The notes under the pieces are model-generated. The model was not told the DNA's origin. It ran no database searches and saw only the letters and a list, made by a program, of their open reading frames with translations. The position numbers and the translations under genes are program-made. A DNA stretch of 64,000 nt from Cereibacter_A azotoformans (GTDB lineage Bacteria > Pseudomonadota > Alphaproteobacteria > Rhodobacterales > Rhodobacteraceae): the NCBI RefSeq assembly GCF_003050905.1, contig NZ_QAOT01000001.1; one strand, written 5' to 3'. How positions within the stretch are numbered: the first letter of the stretch is position 1; every line of letters begins with the position of its first letter. This document shows positions 62,199 through 64,000 of this stretch, piece after piece.

Positions 62199-63143
62199 AT
62201 GAGCCTGAACGTCGCCCTTCAGATGGATCCGATCGGATCGGTCAATATCGATGCGGACAGCACCTTCCGCATCGCGCTGGAAGCCCAGGCCCGCGGCCAC
62301 CGGCTGTTCTTCTACACGCCCGAGCATCTCGCCTATGATGATGGCCGCGTGACGGCCCGCGGCTTCTGGATCGAGCTTCGGCGCGAGAAGGGCAACCATG
62401 TCACCTACAGCGAGGAGACCCTGGTCAATCTCGGCGATTTCGACGTGGTATGGTTGCGGCAGGATCCGCCCTTCGACATGGGCTACATCACCACGACCCA
62501 CATCCTCGAGTTGCTGATGCCGAAGGTGCTGGTGGCAAACGACCCGTTCTGGGTGCGCAATTCTCCCGAGAAGCTTCTCGTCCTGCGGTTCCCCGACCTG
62601 ATCCCCCCCACGACCATCGCGCGGGACCTCGCCACCATCCGCGCCTTCAAGGAGCGGCACGGCGACATCATTCTGAAGCCGCTTTATGGCAACGGTGGCG
62701 CGGGCGTGTTCCGTCTGGACCCGCAGGACCGCAACCTGTCGTCCCTGCACGAGCTTTTCACCTCGATGAGCCGCGAGCCCATGATCGCTCAGAAGTTCCT
62801 GCCGGCCGTGGAGCGGGGGGACAAGCGGATCATCCTGGTCGATGGCGAACCGATCGGCGCGATCAACCGCGTGCCGCAGGCGGGCGAGACGCGCTCGAAC
62901 ATGCACGCGGGTGGTCGGCCCGAAAGGGTGGGGCTGACAGATCGCGACCGCGAGATCTGCGCGGCCATAGGCCCGCTGCTGCGCGAGAAGGGACAGATCT
63001 TCGTGGGAATCGACGTGATCGGAGACCGCCTGACGGAGATCAACGTGACCTCGCCGACAGGTTTGCAGGAACTCGAGCGGTTCGACGGAACCAATGGCGC
63101 GGCCTTGATCTGGCAGGCAATCGAGTCCAGGCGCCGGACGTGA
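62199..63143 (+). CDS. gshB: Glutathione synthetase
   Basis: A 314-residue ATP-grasp ligase joining gamma-glutamylcysteine with glycine. The opening LNVALQMDPIGSVNIDADSTFRIALEAQARGH, TTTHILELL, ILKPLYGNGGAGVFRL (ATP-binding glycine loop) and EINVTSPTGLQELERFDG are diagnostic. The ATG at 62199 is favoured over 62193 because AGGAG is 6 bases upstream. It is the last gene of the rsmI-yraN-gshB set and the last intact gene of the window. Confidence 0.95.
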   Translation: MSLNVALQMDPIGSVNIDADSTFRIALEAQARGHRLFFYTPEHLAYDDGRVTARGFWIELRREKGNHVTYSEETLVNLGDFDVVWLRQDPPFDMGYITTTHILELLMPKVLVANDPFWVRNSPEKLLVLRFPDLIPPTTIARDLATIRAFKERHGDIILKPLYGNGGAGVFRLDPQDRNLSSLHELFTSMSREPMIAQKFLPAVERGDKRIILVDGEPIGAINRVPQAGETRSNMHAGGRPERVGLTDRDREICAAIGPLLREKGQIFVGIDVIGDRLTEINVTSPTGLQELERFDGTNGAALIWQAIESRRRT

Positions 63144-63216
63144 AGACAATCTCCTCGCGCCGCTGGTCCATCCCCAGGTTCTTCCTGAGGTAAGCTGTCC
63201 ACTTGACCTTCTTTCC

Positions 63217-63480
63217 GTGCAAATCTTGGAAAGGAGATGGATTCATGGATCAGTCGACGAAGGCTTCGAAAGGCGGAGGCGCGACTCGGACACGAAGCTG
63301 GCGCGGCACCGCCTGAGCGTGCGGGAGCTGGCCAGGGAGCTCGGCAACGTCGCCGAAGCGTGTCGCCAGCGTGGGTTGTATCGGACCAGCTTCTACGAGT
63401 GGAAGCGGCGGTTTCAGACGCAGGGTTTCGAAGGGCTGAAGGACCTGCCACCGATCCACAAGAGCCACCTGCAGATCGAG
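63217..63480 (+). pseudogene. IS481-like transposase N-terminal fragment, frameshifted
   Basis: The segment LSVRELARELGNVAEACRQR, then RTSFYEWKRRFQTQGFEG and LKDLPPIHKSH is a typical start of a helix-turn-helix transposase of the IS481 or related type. An ATG at 63246 (MDQSTKASK) in another frame appears to be the original start, so a frameshift lies near 63275. The match ends near 63478, where the sequence changes. The catalytic core is absent. This is a broken element; the family call is by recall. Confidence 0.65.
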
Positions 63481-63561
63481 CCATGGGAACGCCACTGTGT
63501 TGATTTCCATGCAAAACCGACCCGGGTCTGGAGTGAACCCCGCGGCCTGGACCACGGGGGC
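63481..63561. mobile_element. Possible IS21-type end fragment
   Basis: GTTGATTTCCATGCAAAACC followed by GACCC near 63500-63525 recalls the repeated AAAACTGACCC motifs at IS21-family ends. It lies between the IS481-like fragment and the IS3-like fragment, indicating a mosaic. There is no coding frame. The assignment is tentative. Confidence 0.3.
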
Positions 63562-63852
63562 TGTCCAAACTAAGCCGCCTTGCGGGCGAATAGGGTTTCG
63601 AATTCCTCGGGGGTTCGGTAGCGGAGGGCGGAGTGCAGTCGCCTTGAACTGTAGACCTGCTCGATGAACACGGGCAAGCGGGCAGCCACATCAGCGAAGG
63701 TCTCGTATCCGGCCCGATAGACCTCCTCGACCTTCAGTGTCTTCATGAAGCTTTCCGCCTGCGCGTTGTGATAGGGGTTTCCGACGCTGCTCATGGAGCC
63801 GCGCAGACCCGCGGCCTGAAGGGCATCACGGTAGGTTTGAGATGCGTATTGG
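63562..63852 (-). pseudogene. IS3-family transposase (OrfB) C-terminal fragment
   Basis: On the minus strand QYASQTYRDALQAAGLRGSM, then GNPYHNAQAESFMKTLKVEE and RRLHSALRYRTPEEFE is the end of the integrase core of an IS3-type OrfB, including the catalytic Glu in the AQAESFMKTLK segment. The first two acidic residues are missing, since the match stops near 63852. The stop codon is at 63570 and TGTCCAAAC near 63561 may be the element's end. It is truncated by other DNA. Confidence 0.8.
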
Positions 63853-63903
63853 GCGGATGCTGATGAGCGACAACCAAGTTGGCCGAAACCGTCAGGCAAG
63901 TTG

Positions 63904-63961
63904 GCCGCTGGGTTCAGCCGGAGGACGGGCGTAGCCCGTCCCGGAGGCTGAACCCAGCGGC
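63904..63961. repeat. 58-base long hairpin near the window end
   Basis: Arms GCCGCTGGGTTCAGCC (63904-63919) and GGCTGAACCCAGCGGC (63946-63961) match perfectly, and an inner GGACGGGC/GCCCGTCC (63923-63930, 63934-63941) adds eight pairs around loop GTA. CAAGTTGGCCG occurs at 63875 and again at 63898, just before. This looks like the end structure of a mobile element or a strong terminator. Confidence 0.75.
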
Positions 63962-64000
63962 TGGCCCTCGTTTCGGGGGAGAAGGGTAGGTGCTGGCCGC

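Overview
The window is GC-rich, tightly packed alphaproteobacterial chromosome. The gene content points to the Rhodobacterales, close to Rhodobacter/Cereibacter. Supporting signs are the yajC-secD-secF-ccmABCDG (hel-type) cluster, a murJ-glnD pair, a perM-hdaA-ppk-ppx block, the short proline-tRNA ligase without an editing insert, a histidine tRNA without the extra 5' G, and a cobalamin riboswitch over a bluE/cobC cobalamin side-chain operon. I cannot name a strain from sequence reading alone.

Layout. 1-1247: end of a PQQ biosynthesis operon (pqqD tail, pqqE). 1300-3797, minus strand: a B12-riboswitch-controlled operon of a DUF1636-like cysteine protein, L-threonine kinase and L-threonine-phosphate decarboxylase, making the aminopropanol linker of cobalamin. 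3840-11785, minus strand: endonuclease/phosphatase-family protein, TerB-DnaJ protein, GNAT, Ppx, Ppk1, HdaA and an AI-2E/PerM membrane protein, with several start/stop overlaps. 12018-19642, plus strand: proS, a LolCE-type permease with lolD, a lipoprotein cytochrome c, tex and a lone uxuA. 19785-24973: parE, divergent from a LuxR protein fused to a degenerate alpha/beta-hydrolase, then ppk2. 25240-30506: MATE transporter, aspartate aminotransferase, an XRE regulator coupled to sdhE, a MarR-type regulator and a Wza-like lipoprotein. 30993-35473: riboflavin genes (ribE, ribB with an inactive RibA-like half, ribH) and nusB, with an unknown gene and a PAP2 protein between. 35718-38898: small envelope proteins, MmcB, a GNAT and tRNA-His. 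38899-39640: a stretch without an intact gene that contains an IS256-type transposase relic. 39641-49577: ssb, lytic transglycosylase, serS, sodC, then sec and cytochrome c maturation genes. 49734-63143: acnA, a DUF1223 protein, trpS, a rhomboid without catalytic residues, murJ, glnD, an LpoA-like lipoprotein, rsmI, a YraN protein and gshB. 63200-64000: broken insertion sequences.

How the genes work together. Three groups stand out: cobalamin side-chain synthesis under B12 feedback; polyphosphate turnover (ppx, ppk1 and, 14 kb away, ppk2); and protein export plus cytochrome c maturation. The least ordinary items are two proteins that keep a fold but lose its catalytic residues (the LuxR-hydrolase and the rhomboid), a 28-bp near-perfect inverted repeat upstream of the former, a three-copy hairpin-plus-tail intergenic repeat, and the G-1-less tRNA-His. 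No CRISPR array, prophage or complete mobile element was seen. I did not find a clear, wholly new multi-gene system.
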